Below are positions 35,757 through 44,209 of a DNA stretch of 64,000 nucleotides, one piece after another (position 1 is the first letter of the stretch; each line of letters begins with the position of its first letter). Source of the DNA: Bacillota bacterium (GTDB lineage: Bacteria; Bacillota; Clostridia; Christensenellales; UMGS416); NCBI GenBank assembly GCA_023422005.1, contig JAEZSC010000151.1:36349-100348 (forward strand). Direction: 5' to 3'. The notes below the pieces were generated by a model. The model saw nothing but the letters and a program-made list of their open reading frames with translations, was not told the origin of the DNA and searched no databases. The translations under genes were made by a program, and so were the position numbers.

Positions 35757-36308
35757 TTACGGGTAGTAGATGATCATGCTGACCAGCGCCTGCCGCTCGC
35801 CGTCGTTGCGGTAGCTATGGGGCCTGTCGGCCTTGAAGCGCAGCGCGTTACCCGGCTGCACGACGTAGTCTGTGTCTTCCACGCATACGGTGACCGCGCT
35901 TTGGTACACGGTCATAAACTCCTGGCTGCCCTGCAGATGCCCCTCGGCGCTCAAGGTACCGCCGGGGTCTATCTCCACCGAATACATCTCAAACCGTCGG
36001 GTCTCGTCGAAGGGAAACAGAGGATAGTTGCGGAACCTGCCACCGTCCTCCACGAAGGGCTGCACCTGGCTGCGCTCCACCAGCTCGATGTCCTGCTCCG
36101 GGCGGCTCATCAGCGCTGTGAAGCTGATCTTAAGACCATTGGCGATCTTCCACACGGTGGCCACCGTCGGGTTGACCTCGCCGCGCTCGATCTGGCCCAG
36201 CATGCTCTTGCTGACGCCGCTCAGGCGCGCCAGCGTGTCCAGGCTCAGCTTGCGCTCTTCCCGTAAACGCTTGAGATTTTCCGCAATGATGCTGTTCAGG
36301 CTATCCAC
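35757..36308 (-). CDS. XRE family regulator with cupin sensor domain
   Basis: This 183-aa regulator has an N-terminal HTH_3 (about 8-62: LKRLREERKLSLDTLARLSGVSKSMLGQIERGEVNPTVATVWKIANGLKI) and a C-terminal cupin barrel (about 105-180) with residues AEGHLQGSQEFMTV and PHSYRNDGERQALV. It opens the operon with GH29, the CXXC protein and the polyferredoxin, so its ligand may be a sugar derivative. It is divergent from a LysE exporter. Confidence 0.9.
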   Translation of the reverse strand: MDSLNSIIAENLKRLREERKLSLDTLARLSGVSKSMLGQIERGEVNPTVATVWKIANGLKISFTALMSRPEQDIELVERSQVQPFVEDGGRFRNYPLFPFDETRRFEMYSVEIDPGGTLSAEGHLQGSQEFMTVYQSAVTVCVEDTDYVVQPGNALRFKADRPHSYRNDGERQALVSMIIYYP

Positions 36309-36321
36309 GTTACCTCACCCG

Positions 36322-36382
36322 TTGACAATATACTGCACGAATCATATCATGATGTTGCACAGGACAGTATCCTGCACCAACA
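36322..36382 (+). promoter_or_regulatory. Promoter and inverted repeat between the XRE regulator and LysE
   Basis: TTGACA (36322) and TATCAT (36345) are separated by 17 bp and point to the LysE gene. Just downstream is an interrupted palindrome GCACAGGA...TCCTGCAC flanked by GTTG and CAAC (36353-36382), a likely binding site for the divergent XRE-cupin regulator. The regulator link is inference. Confidence 0.55.
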
Positions 36383-36419
36383 CGACCATTATATCATACA
36401 TCCGGGAGGAGGAAACCCC

Positions 36420-37007
36420 TTGCACAATCTGGCCGCCTTTTTGACCTATGCGGTGGTCACGACGTTTACACCGGGCCCCAACAACATCATGGCCATGACC
36501 AACGCCAGCAAGCACGGGTTTCGGCGCAGCCTCCCCTTCTGCCTGGGCGTGGGCGCGGGTTTCCTGCTGATCCTGGGCGCGTGCGTGGCCTTCAGCGCGG
36601 CGCTGTACAGCGCGCTGCCCAAGGTGCAGCCCGTGATGACCGCACTGGGCGCGGCCTACATGGTTTGGCTGGCGTGGAAGGTGTGGCGCAGCAAGCCCGG
36701 CACTCATGGTGAGGAAAAGACGCATCTGGGCTTTTTCGCAGCCATGGCGCTGCAGTTCGTCAACCCCAAGGGCATACTGTACGGCATCACGATCGCGACG
36801 ACGTTTCTGCAGCCCGGTACACTGGGCGTGCCGGCGCTGGCCGGTGTCACGGTGTTTCTGGCTTTCCTTGGCACCGTGTCCACAGCGTGTTGGGCGCTGG
36901 GCGGTTCCTTGTTTCAACGGCTGTTCCAGCGGCACGCCCGCGCCGTCAACGGGATCATGGCGCTGCTGCTGGTGTACTGCGCGGTGTCGCTTTTTCTCCC
37001 CCACTAA
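36420..37007 (+). CDS. LysE/RhtB family amino-acid exporter
   Basis: This 195-aa membrane protein has six hydrophobic helices and the LysE start pattern FLTYAVVTTFTPGPNNIMAMTNASKHGFRRSLPFCLGVGAGF. The family exports lysine, homoserine, threonine or related solutes; the substrate is not predictable. The TTG at 36420 follows GGGAGGAGG. Its last 4 bp overlap the convergent sfsA gene. Confidence 0.9.
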   Translation: MHNLAAFLTYAVVTTFTPGPNNIMAMTNASKHGFRRSLPFCLGVGAGFLLILGACVAFSAALYSALPKVQPVMTALGAAYMVWLAWKVWRSKPGTHGEEKTHLGFFAAMALQFVNPKGILYGITIATTFLQPGTLGVPALAGVTVFLAFLGTVSTACWALGGSLFQRLFQRHARAVNGIMALLLVYCAVSLFLPH

Positions 37008-37690
37008 ACAGTCGTGATGGGGAAAGCTTCCGTGGCCTCAATGTGATCCTCATCCACGCGGCAGATGAGCCCATGCACCCGCACGCCGGCGGCGATGGCC
37101 TCGCCCAGCAGCCGGGCGAACTCCGGGTCGGTGGCGGCGTTGGGCGCGAAGGACCGGGCGGCCGGGTGCTGCAGCACGAAGAGCACATGGCAGCCCACGC
37201 CCTGCCCCACCAGCGCCGCCAGGCCCCGCAGGTGCTTGCGGCCCCGCTCGGTGGGCGCGTCGGGGAACATCGCAACGCCGCCGCGCTGCAGCGTGGCGCA
37301 CTTGACCTCGATGTACTGCGGTTGGCCATCCACCGTGCACATCATATCGAAGCGGCTGTCGCCGTGGGCCACCTCCCGGCGCAGGGCGCGCACATCGGTG
37401 AGCCCCGGCACCAGGCCCGCGCATATGGCGTCCCAGGCCACGGCCTCAGCCAGATGGGCGTTTATGACGACCCAGTGCCCCAGGTTGTGCACCATGACCA
37501 GCGAGCACGCCGTGCGCCTTCCCTCGGGAGCAGGCCGCACCCTCACCGCTACGCCGGGCATCAGCAGCTCGGCCAGCCGGCCGGAGTTGGGCACGTGGCA
37601 CAGCGCCTCATGCCCATTCCACAGCACCCGCGCGGCAAAGCGGTTGTCCCGGCGCAGGAACACAGCGTCCTGCAAACCGTCTATGAGCAT
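37004..37690 (-). CDS. sfsA: SfsA family protein
   Basis: This 228-aa SfsA homologue has an N-terminal OB-like region (GLQDAVFLRRDNRFAARV...CHVPNSGRL) and a C-terminal nuclease-like core with D-RFD and YIEVKCATL. Known SfsA proteins were named for sugar fermentation stimulation, and the fold suggests DNA binding or nuclease activity. The ATG at 37690 overlaps the GH127 stop codon (TGATG). No second start is needed. Confidence 0.9.
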   Translation of the reverse strand: MLIDGLQDAVFLRRDNRFAARVLWNGHEALCHVPNSGRLAELLMPGVAVRVRPAPEGRRTACSLVMVHNLGHWVVINAHLAEAVAWDAICAGLVPGLTDVRALRREVAHGDSRFDMMCTVDGQPQYIEVKCATLQRGGVAMFPDAPTERGRKHLRGLAALVGQGVGCHVLFVLQHPAARSFAPNAATDPEFARLLGEAIAAGVRVHGLICRVDEDHIEATEAFPITTV

Positions 37691-39654
37691 CAGCCCTCGC
37701 GCACCCACACGAGCATCTCGCCAGGATTGCGATTGGCCCACAGATAATACGGAATGAACATCAGCTTGGTCTGGTAATAGGTGTTTGCGACGTCGGCCAG
37801 ATAGGGCTGCTCGCCCCAAGCGGCGGCGTTGGGCCGCAGGCCGTCGGCGCAGATAACGTTGCACCCGCCCAGCAGCTCTTCATCATAATCCAGCTTCAAT
37901 GCGTTGCCCGCGGGCAGCACAACCTCATGCAGCTCGTCGCCGTTGTCCTCTTCCTCCAGGCAGTAGACGATGGGGCCGCACTGCACGGCCACCTTGCCGA
38001 TGTCGGCTCGTATCGCCGGCGTGGCGCGCACGCGCACCGGGCGCATGGGCAGGTCCAGCTCCAGCGTGTCGCCTTCCTTCCAGATGCGGCGCACATAGGC
38101 GTAGCCGTCGCGCACCAGGCCCAGCAGCATCTGCTCCTCGCCATTGATGCGCAGCTTGGGGTTGGCGCACCACGCCGGGATGCGCAGCGCCAGCGTAAAT
38201 TGCCGGGGTTGGGCTGTCGTGATCTTCATGCCCACGGCGCCATTCCAGGGCAGCTCCGACATCGTCGTGAGCAGCACAGGGCCGCCGGCCACATCCAGTT
38301 GCACGCGCCCGCCCATATACAGATGGCAATACACGGTGTCTCCGCCCTGGGTATACGCGTAATCGCCCAGTGAAGCCAGCAGACGCGCCACGTTGGGCGG
38401 GCAGCAGGAGCAGCCGAACCACGGCGGCCGCTGTGTGAGCACATGGCGGCGGCTGGGGTTCTTAAGCCCCGCCTCCGGCCACACTTCCAGCGGGTTTACA
38501 TAGAAGAAGCGCTTGCCGTCCTGGGCGATGCCAGCCAGCACGGTGTTATACAGCGCCCGCTCCATGATATCGGCGTATTCACCCTTGGGCTGCAAGCGCA
38601 GCATGCGCTGGGCGAAGAAAATAAGCCCGATGGAGGCACATGTCTCGGCATAGATCGTGTCGTTGGGCAGGTCATAATCCATCGTGAAGGCCTCGCCGTG
38701 GGCCGTGGAGCCGATGCCGCCGGTCACATACATGCGACGGAGGGTCATGTTGTCCCATAATGTGCGGCAGGCTTCCAGCAGGGTATCATCCTTGTTCTCC
38801 AGCGCCAGATCGGCCATTGCGGTCAGCAGATAGACCGCACGCACCGAGTGCCCTTCCACGCTGGTCTGCTCGCGTACCGGCGCGTGGGCCTGGTTGTAGG
38901 CTGGGTTGAGCCCCGGCGCAGGCACAGGCCCCTTGGCCCAATAGCCGGTTTTTCCCCTCTTCTCCCACTCGGTGTCGAAGAAATAGGGCTGCCTGCCTCG
39001 TTCCTCAACGAAGAAGTTCGCCAATCTCAAATACTTCTTTTCGCCGGTGGCGCGATACAGCTTGACCAGCGCCAGCTCGATCTCTTCGTGGCCATCGTAG
39101 CCGCGAATCTGGCCTTTATTGGGGCCAAAAGTCTTGTCGATGTAGTCGGCATAGCGGCGCACAATGTCCAGCAGCTTGCGCTTGCCCGTGGCCTGCCAGC
39201 ACGCGATGGCCCCCTCGATCAGGTGGCCGGCGCAATAGAGCTCGTGGCACTCCCACAGGTTGGTCCAGCGGTTTCCGGGCTCCTTGACAAGATAATAAGA
39301 GTTAAGATAGCCATCCTCACCCTGGGCCTTTTCCAGTACAGAAGCCACCTCGTCCAGCAGCGCTTCCAGCTTGGGGTCGGCCTTGGTCTGCAGGCTGTAG
39401 CCCACAGCCTCCAGCCACTTGCCCACGTCGCTGTCCTGGAACACCAGGCCTTCATATTCCCCCGTTTCCAGGCCGGCAGCCACGCGCAGATTGTGCATGG
39501 CGTGGCTGGGCTCCGCGCCGGGGATGCGGTCGTTGAGCGCCTCCCACTGGTAGGGCAGAACCTGTTCGCGCACCAGGTCCTGATAACGGCTCCAGAAGCC
39601 GTCGCGTATCTTGACATCCTTTAAGGGCAGCGGGTTGCTCGTCTTTTTTTCCAT
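37690..39654 (-). CDS. Beta-L-arabinofuranosidase, GH127
   Basis: This 654-aa enzyme releases beta-linked L-arabinofuranose from plant glycans (hydroxyproline-rich glycoproteins, arabinans). The (alpha/alpha)6 barrel core and the zinc-thiolate active site are visible: E337 and C339 in AETCAS, C417 and C418 in FGCSCCPPN. These match the Glu338/Cys340/Cys417/Cys418 set of the Bifidobacterium enzyme nearly position for position; C417 is the predicted nucleophile. No signal peptide is seen, so it acts in the cytoplasm. It is coupled to sfsA. Confidence 0.92.
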   Translation of the reverse strand: MEKKTSNPLPLKDVKIRDGFWSRYQDLVREQVLPYQWEALNDRIPGAEPSHAMHNLRVAAGLETGEYEGLVFQDSDVGKWLEAVGYSLQTKADPKLEALLDEVASVLEKAQGEDGYLNSYYLVKEPGNRWTNLWECHELYCAGHLIEGAIACWQATGKRKLLDIVRRYADYIDKTFGPNKGQIRGYDGHEEIELALVKLYRATGEKKYLRLANFFVEERGRQPYFFDTEWEKRGKTGYWAKGPVPAPGLNPAYNQAHAPVREQTSVEGHSVRAVYLLTAMADLALENKDDTLLEACRTLWDNMTLRRMYVTGGIGSTAHGEAFTMDYDLPNDTIYAETCASIGLIFFAQRMLRLQPKGEYADIMERALYNTVLAGIAQDGKRFFYVNPLEVWPEAGLKNPSRRHVLTQRPPWFGCSCCPPNVARLLASLGDYAYTQGGDTVYCHLYMGGRVQLDVAGGPVLLTTMSELPWNGAVGMKITTAQPRQFTLALRIPAWCANPKLRINGEEQMLLGLVRDGYAYVRRIWKEGDTLELDLPMRPVRVRATPAIRADIGKVAVQCGPIVYCLEEEDNGDELHEVVLPAGNALKLDYDEELLGGCNVICADGLRPNAAAWGEQPYLADVANTYYQTKLMFIPYYLWANRNPGEMLVWVREG

Positions 39655-39711
39655 GTCGCACTCCCTTGAGCAAAATAAAGGTACGGCGCAATGCGTCGTA
39701 CCTGATATTCG

Positions 39712-40593
39712 TTACTTGTTCTTGATGTATACGTGCCAAATGTTGGGCCGGCCTGTCTGGCGCTTGTCCACCTCGAAGGCGCTCAACGATTCGATGAGCG
39801 GCGTAAGCGTGCGGTGACCATAGTTGCGGGTGTCAAAGTCGGGCATCTTTTTGGCCAGCAGGCTGCCCACGTCGGACAGCGACGCCCATCCGGACTCCTC
39901 GGCCACGTCGGAGATGGTCGCCTGCAGGATCTTGATGAGCTTGTCTACGCTGAAGTCCTCATCCTGCGGTTCGGGCGCCGTAGCCGCGGCCACGATGGCG
40001 GCTGCCGCAGCGGCAGCGGCCTGGGCGGCCTGCACCGCTTGGGCATTCTGCGCGGCTGCGGCCTTTCCGTTGCCGCTCTTGGGCGGGTGGGCTTGCTGGT
40101 TCGCCGCGGGCGCCGCGGGGGCAGCAGCCGTTACCGGGGGCTCGCCGTTGCCTTCCTTCAGGTTTTCTATGTAGATGAAGCGCTCGCAGGAGGCCTTGAA
40201 GGGCACGGGGGTCTTTTTTGCGCCCATGCCGATGACGCGCATGCCCGCCTCGCGCAGGCGCTGGGCCAGGCGCGTAAAATCACTGTCGGAGCTGACGATG
40301 CAGAAGCCGTCCACCTTTTGGGAATAGAGAAGATCCATGGCGTCAATGATCATCGCCGAATCAGAGGAATTCTTACCGGACGTGTAGCGGTATTGCTGAA
40401 TCGGTGTGATCGCGTATTCCAGCAGCACGTTCTTCCAGCCGCCGGCGGCAGGCTGTGTCCAGTCTGTATAGATGCGCTTTATGGTCGGGTTGCCGTAGCG
40501 GGCGATCTCCGCCATGATGGGCTTCACCCAACCATAAGAGACGTTCTCCGCGTCAATGAGCACGGCCAGCTTTTGTTCATTGTGGATATCCAT
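39712..40593 (-). CDS. NYN (PIN-like) nuclease with OST-HTH/LOTUS domain
   Basis: This 293-aa protein has an N-terminal NYN domain of the LabA/DUF88 type (about 5-150; AVLIDAENV, SGKNSSDSAMIIDAMDLLY, IVSSDSDFTRLAQRLREAG) with the aspartates expected of a PIN-like RNase, an Ala/Pro/Gln-rich flexible linker (about 155-210), and a C-terminal OST-HTH/LOTUS domain (about 215-290) that probably binds RNA. It is probably cytoplasmic RNA processing or decay. It is a single gene on this strand with its own upstream gap of about 95 bp. Confidence 0.88.
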   Translation of the reverse strand: MDIHNEQKLAVLIDAENVSYGWVKPIMAEIARYGNPTIKRIYTDWTQPAAGGWKNVLLEYAITPIQQYRYTSGKNSSDSAMIIDAMDLLYSQKVDGFCIVSSDSDFTRLAQRLREAGMRVIGMGAKKTPVPFKASCERFIYIENLKEGNGEPPVTAAAPAAPAANQQAHPPKSGNGKAAAAQNAQAVQAAQAAAAAAAAIVAAATAPEPQDEDFSVDKLIKILQATISDVAEESGWASLSDVGSLLAKKMPDFDTRNYGHRTLTPLIESLSAFEVDKRQTGRPNIWHVYIKNK

Positions 40594-40689
40594 CGATTCC
40601 TCCCAGGCGCATATACGGTTTTATTATACCCCGTTTAAACGGTCCTGTCTTGATCCTGTTGAAAAATTTTGGCTTAAGCTACAGCATGA

Positions 40690-41508
40690 TCATGCCAAAA
40701 CGCGCTGGATATGGGCTAGAAAATCGGGTACGGGGTTGTGGCCCAGCTGGAACAACGCCCGGCTTCCCACCATGTCCTCCAGCTCGTTGAAGCACAGCGC
40801 GCCGCCGTGGCGGATGAAGTCCACACCGGCATAATCCAACGTGAGCGCCCCGCACACCCGGTACACCATGTCCAGCTCCTGCTCCGTGGGTTCATAGAGC
40901 TCCGCCGTGCCACCCAAAGAGACGTTGGCGCGAAAATCCGTGCGGCTGCTGCGGCGAACGGACTTCAGAGGCTGGCCGCCGATTACATAAAAGCGCACGT
41001 CCACACCGGGCTCGTCGCTCAGCCGCTGAACCAGCACCCGGTTGCCGGGGATGCGCAGCGCGCAGCCCAACAGCGCATCCTCATCCCTGGCCAGGAACAC
41101 GGCGCTGCCGCCGTGACCGGCCGGGTCCTTGGCCACCACGGGGTAGCCCAAGCCATGGCGCACCAGGGCCTCGGGTGAGTTGGCGCACAGGGCGGACGGC
41201 AGCACTGGCAAGCCCAGCCGACGGGCCAGCGCCAGCCCATGGGCCTTGTCGTTGCCGCACAGGGCCGTGGCCGCGGGGTTGAACACGCGGCAGCCCATGG
41301 CTTGCAGCAGCGCCGCAAGGCCCGCGTCCCGGGTGCGGTTGATAACAAATTCGGGTTGCGCCCAACCGCCCAGCGGCAGCGTCAGTTCCTCGCTGAGCTT
41401 GAGTGCGACATCCAGCCCATATGCGCCGCCCATATGCACGAACAAATCCGCAAAGGGGCGGTTGCGCAGGTATTCCTCGCGGGAATACAGCAGCCAGCCG
41501 CGCTTCAT
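40690..41508 (-). CDS. RimK-like ATP-grasp ligase, second of an overlapping pair
   Basis: This 272-aa ATP-grasp enzyme ligates a carboxylate to an amine or similar acceptor with ATP. The central domain carries YPVVAKDPAGHGGSAVFLARDEDAL, and the metal-binding C terminus reads YAGVDFIRHGGALCFNELED. The ATG at 41508 overlaps the upstream ligase stop by 4 bp (ATGA). The N-terminal region is short and has a GGAYGLDVAL-type pre-ATP-grasp fold. Substrates are unknown; RimK relatives add amino acids to peptides or proteins. Confidence 0.8.
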   Translation of the reverse strand: MKRGWLLYSREEYLRNRPFADLFVHMGGAYGLDVALKLSEELTLPLGGWAQPEFVINRTRDAGLAALLQAMGCRVFNPAATALCGNDKAHGLALARRLGLPVLPSALCANSPEALVRHGLGYPVVAKDPAGHGGSAVFLARDEDALLGCALRIPGNRVLVQRLSDEPGVDVRFYVIGGQPLKSVRRSSRTDFRANVSLGGTAELYEPTEQELDMVYRVCGALTLDYAGVDFIRHGGALCFNELEDMVGSRALFQLGHNPVPDFLAHIQRVLA

Positions 41509-42392
41509 CGCAACATCACCTCTCGCATGTGGCGGGCCATGGCGTCCGCCACGTCCACGCCGGTGCAGTGGTACAGGTTCTTGAAATGGGCGTTGGAATT
41601 TACCTCGCACAGCAGCGGTTGGTCCTCCGGTCCAAAGAGCAAATCCACACCGGCGAAGTCCGCGCCCAGGATGTTGCAGCAGCGCACAGCCATGTCCACG
41701 AATTCCCGCGGGGCGTCAAAGGGGTGCATGGCGCCGCCGTTGCTGGCGTTGGCACGAAAATCGTGGTCGCTGGTGCGCAGAACCGAGGCCACCACGCGGC
41801 CGCCAACAACCTGCAGGCGCACGTCCCGCCCGCAGCTTGAGGCTATGAATTCCTGCGCCAGATGGGGCGCATGCACCAACCGACGATGCAAGTCATCGAG
41901 TTCCTTCTCATTGCGCACCAGATACACCTGCGCGCCGAAGGAGCCGAAACACTCTTTGACGACCATCGGCAAGCCCAGCTCATCCATGGCACGCTGCACA
42001 AAACGCCCGTCGTGCTCGCTGTGCCCAGGGAACACCAGCGGCGCCACCAGCGTGCGGGGCATCGCAATGCCGCGGTTGCTTAAGGCGATGTGCGTGAGCG
42101 ACTTGTCGTCGCATGTGGCCACGACCTGCGACCGGTTGAAGAGCCGCAGACCCAGCGCCTCCAGCTGCAGCGCCAGGCGGATGTCCTTGTCCCAAAACAG
42201 CACAAAATCCGGCCGGTCCGCCCGCAGGGCGGTGCTGCCTCCGTCGATCACCGCGGCCACCTGCGTGTTGCTCAGGGGCATTGGGTGCACATCATGGTCT
42301 TGCAGGCTGCGGCACAGCCACTGCACGAGCTCGGCGAACTTGGGCGTCTGCAGGGAACCGTTGTATATCAACCATGCGGTCAGAGAACTCAT
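41505..42392 (-). CDS. RimK-like ATP-grasp ligase, first of an overlapping pair
   Basis: This 295-aa ATP-grasp enzyme has LPMVVKECFGSFGAQVYLVRNEKELDD in the ATP-binding core, AQEFIASSCGRDVRLQVVGGRVVASVLR, and ADFAGVDLLFGPEDQPLLCEVNSNAHFKN, the last with the metal-binding Glu and Asn of RimK-type ligases. The ATG at 42392 has GGGAG 5 bp upstream; longer starts to 42470 have no ribosome site. It is translationally coupled to the next ligase, so the two probably act on one product. Confidence 0.82.
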   Translation of the reverse strand: MSSLTAWLIYNGSLQTPKFAELVQWLCRSLQDHDVHPMPLSNTQVAAVIDGGSTALRADRPDFVLFWDKDIRLALQLEALGLRLFNRSQVVATCDDKSLTHIALSNRGIAMPRTLVAPLVFPGHSEHDGRFVQRAMDELGLPMVVKECFGSFGAQVYLVRNEKELDDLHRRLVHAPHLAQEFIASSCGRDVRLQVVGGRVVASVLRTSDHDFRANASNGGAMHPFDAPREFVDMAVRCCNILGADFAGVDLLFGPEDQPLLCEVNSNAHFKNLYHCTGVDVADAMARHMREVMLR

Positions 42393-42508
42393 TGCGCTCC
42401 CGAAAGCGATGAAATCGCGGTTTGTTCCCTCCATCATACAGCATCCCCAGCCATGCATCAATCCGAACAATCGACGAAAAACTTTATAAAAAATGTTTGA
42501 AAAAACGC

Positions 42509-42539
42509 TTGACCCTGACGCTGCGTGATGGCTTACACT
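42509..42539 (+). promoter_or_regulatory. MerR-type promoter and operator of the TipAL-like gene
   Basis: TTGACC and TACACT are separated by a 19-bp spacer instead of 17, the hallmark of MerR-activated promoters. The spacer CTGACGCTGCGTGATGGCT contains the near-palindrome TGACGC-TGCGTGA expected for a TipA-type regulator. Autoregulation by the gene 26 bp downstream is inferred. Confidence 0.8.
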
Positions 42540-42564
42540 GGCATTGTCAAAAGGAGGCCACCCA

Positions 42565-43320
42565 ATGACCTACACCGTACAGCAGCTGGCAAAGCTCTCC
42601 GGCGTCACCGTGCGGGCGCTGCACCACTACGATGCCATCGGCCTGCTGCAGCCCGGCGGGCGCTCCGCCGCAGGCTATCGGCTCTACGGCCCGGCAGAGC
42701 TGGAGCGGCTGCAGCAGATCCTTTTCCTGCGGGAGTTGGATTTCCCGCTGGAGGAAATATCCGCGCTGCTGGACAGCCCCGACTTTAACCGTGAGCAGGC
42801 GCTCACGCAGCAGCGCGAGCTGCTGAACCAGCGCATCCAACGGCTGCAGCGGCTGCTGGGCACGCTGGAGCGCACACTGCAAGCCATGAAAGGAGAAATT
42901 GATATGAGTGACAAAGAAAAGTTCGAAGGTTTCAAACAGGAAATGATCGACAAGAATGAAAAGCAATTTGGCGCCGAGGCGCGAGCCAAATATGGCGACG
43001 ACACCGTAAACAAGTCCAATGCCAAGGTCATGGGCATGAGCCGCGAGCAGTATGCCCGTATGGAGGCCCTCACCCAGGAGCTTAACGACACGCTCAAGGC
43101 TGCCTTCGCCCAAGGCGACCCGGCCAGCGAGCTGGCGCAAAGGGCCTGCGAGCTGCACAAGCAATGGCTGAGCTCCTTTTGGGAAAGCTACAGCCGCGAG
43201 GCCCATCTGGGCATCACGCAGATGTATGTGGACGACCCCCGCTTCACCGAATACTATGACAAGATCGCGCCGGGGTGCGCGGAATTCTTAAGGGACGCGG
43301 TGAAAATCTACTGCAAATAG
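42565..43320 (+). CDS. MerR family regulator with TipAS domain (TipAL-like)
   Basis: This 251-aa regulator has an N-terminal MerR winged helix (TVQQLAKLSGVTVRALHHYDAIGLL, about 3-70), a coiled coil (about 80-115) and a C-terminal TipAS antibiotic-binding domain (about 120-250; TQELNDTLKAAF, YSREAHLGITQMYVDDPRFTEYYDKIAPGCAEFLRDAV). TipAL proteins bind thiopeptide and other drugs and activate resistance genes. The ATG at 42565 follows AAGGAGG; no target gene besides itself is in the window. Confidence 0.93.
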   Translation: MTYTVQQLAKLSGVTVRALHHYDAIGLLQPGGRSAAGYRLYGPAELERLQQILFLRELDFPLEEISALLDSPDFNREQALTQQRELLNQRIQRLQRLLGTLERTLQAMKGEIDMSDKEKFEGFKQEMIDKNEKQFGAEARAKYGDDTVNKSNAKVMGMSREQYARMEALTQELNDTLKAAFAQGDPASELAQRACELHKQWLSSFWESYSREAHLGITQMYVDDPRFTEYYDKIAPGCAEFLRDAVKIYCK

Positions 43321-43337
43321 CATCACAAAAAGAAGAT

Positions 43338-43365
43338 ACGCCCTCCGGCAATTGCCGGAGGGCGT
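43338..43365 (+). terminator. Terminator of the TipAL-like gene
   Basis: A perfect 28-nt palindrome centred on GGCAATTGCC, with stem arms ACGCCCTCCGGCAA/TTGCCGGAGGGCGT, 17 bp after the stop. The T-run is weak (GTTATAT). Confidence 0.6.
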
Positions 43366-43489
43366 GTTATATCGTCATCCATGTGTCAGCAACAAATCAT
43401 AAGGTTCACGTGCGGTCTTTTTGTGTCGGTCCACACATGATCTTACGAATGTCAAATACAATGTAGTAAATATCTGCTTGGGTAGCATC

Positions 43490-44209
43490 ATGAAGTACCT
43501 CAAATTTGTGGCCACCCTTTTCTTACTGTTCCTGTTTGGATGCACTGGAGGAAAAATATCCGCACCTGCAGACACCAAACATACCTTTGACGGCCTTGTC
43601 ATCGTTCTGGACCCCGGTCACGGCGGGATAGACCATGGGGCTACCAGCGTGACTGGCGCCAAGGAAGATCAGTTGAATTTACAGGTGTGCCTTCTGGTTA
43701 GCGATCAGCTCCAGAAAGCCGGCGCCGTGGTCGTCATGACCAGGGAAAGCGCGGAGGTCGATTATTCCGGCGACGGCGAAACCCGCAAACGCCGGGATAT
43801 GGCCAACCGCGCGCGGCTCATAGAGGCCAGCAAAGCCAGCGCGGTCATAAGTGTTCACATGAACAAATATCCAAACGGAAAGTTTTTTGGCCCTCAGACA
43901 TACTTCCGCAAGGGCGACCAGCTGTGCAGACAATTGGCCAGCGATATTCAGGACCAACTGCTTGACAAGCTGCCCAGCTACAAGAAATACCGGGTGATCG
44001 AAGGCAACTTTTTTATACTGAACGTTTCAGAGGTTCCGTCGGTGCTGGTTGAGTGCGGGTTCCTTTCCAACAGGGCAGACGACAAGCGCCTGCAGGATTG
44101 TTCCTACCAGCAGAAAGTAGCGGAGTGTATCTTCATGGGCATCTGCGACTACTTCGGCGTTGTATATGGCAAAAACAAAGATACCGGGTGGTCAGGAGGC
44201 TTTGCATGA
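43490..44209 (+). CDS. N-acetylmuramoyl-L-alanine amidase, CwlD-like, lipoprotein
   Basis: This 239-aa Amidase_3 enzyme cleaves stem peptides from muramic acid. Zinc and catalytic residues are visible: LDPGHGG (His), a following Glu (AKEDQLNL), SVHMNKYP (His) and LVECGFLSN (catalytic Glu). Length, MTRES near the middle, KRRDMANRARLI and the EGNFFIL...PSVLVECGFLSN tail match CwlD, the spore cortex amidase. Starting at 43490 gives a lipoprotein signal ending LFGC; the ribosome site is weak, and a TTG at 43421 is the alternative. It overlaps the deacetylase gene by 4 bp. Confidence 0.82.
   Translation: MKYLKFVATLFLLFLFGCTGGKISAPADTKHTFDGLVIVLDPGHGGIDHGATSVTGAKEDQLNLQVCLLVSDQLQKAGAVVVMTRESAEVDYSGDGETRKRRDMANRARLIEASKASAVISVHMNKYPNGKFFGPQTYFRKGDQLCRQLASDIQDQLLDKLPSYKKYRVIEGNFFILNVSEVPSVLVECGFLSNRADDKRLQDCSYQQKVAECIFMGICDYFGVVYGKNKDTGWSGGFA

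Noticed and set aside
34380..36266. 628-codon plus-strand frame opposite the fucosidase and XRE genes
   Set aside because: It is a low-complexity antisense frame crossing two well-supported genes and an intergenic gap.
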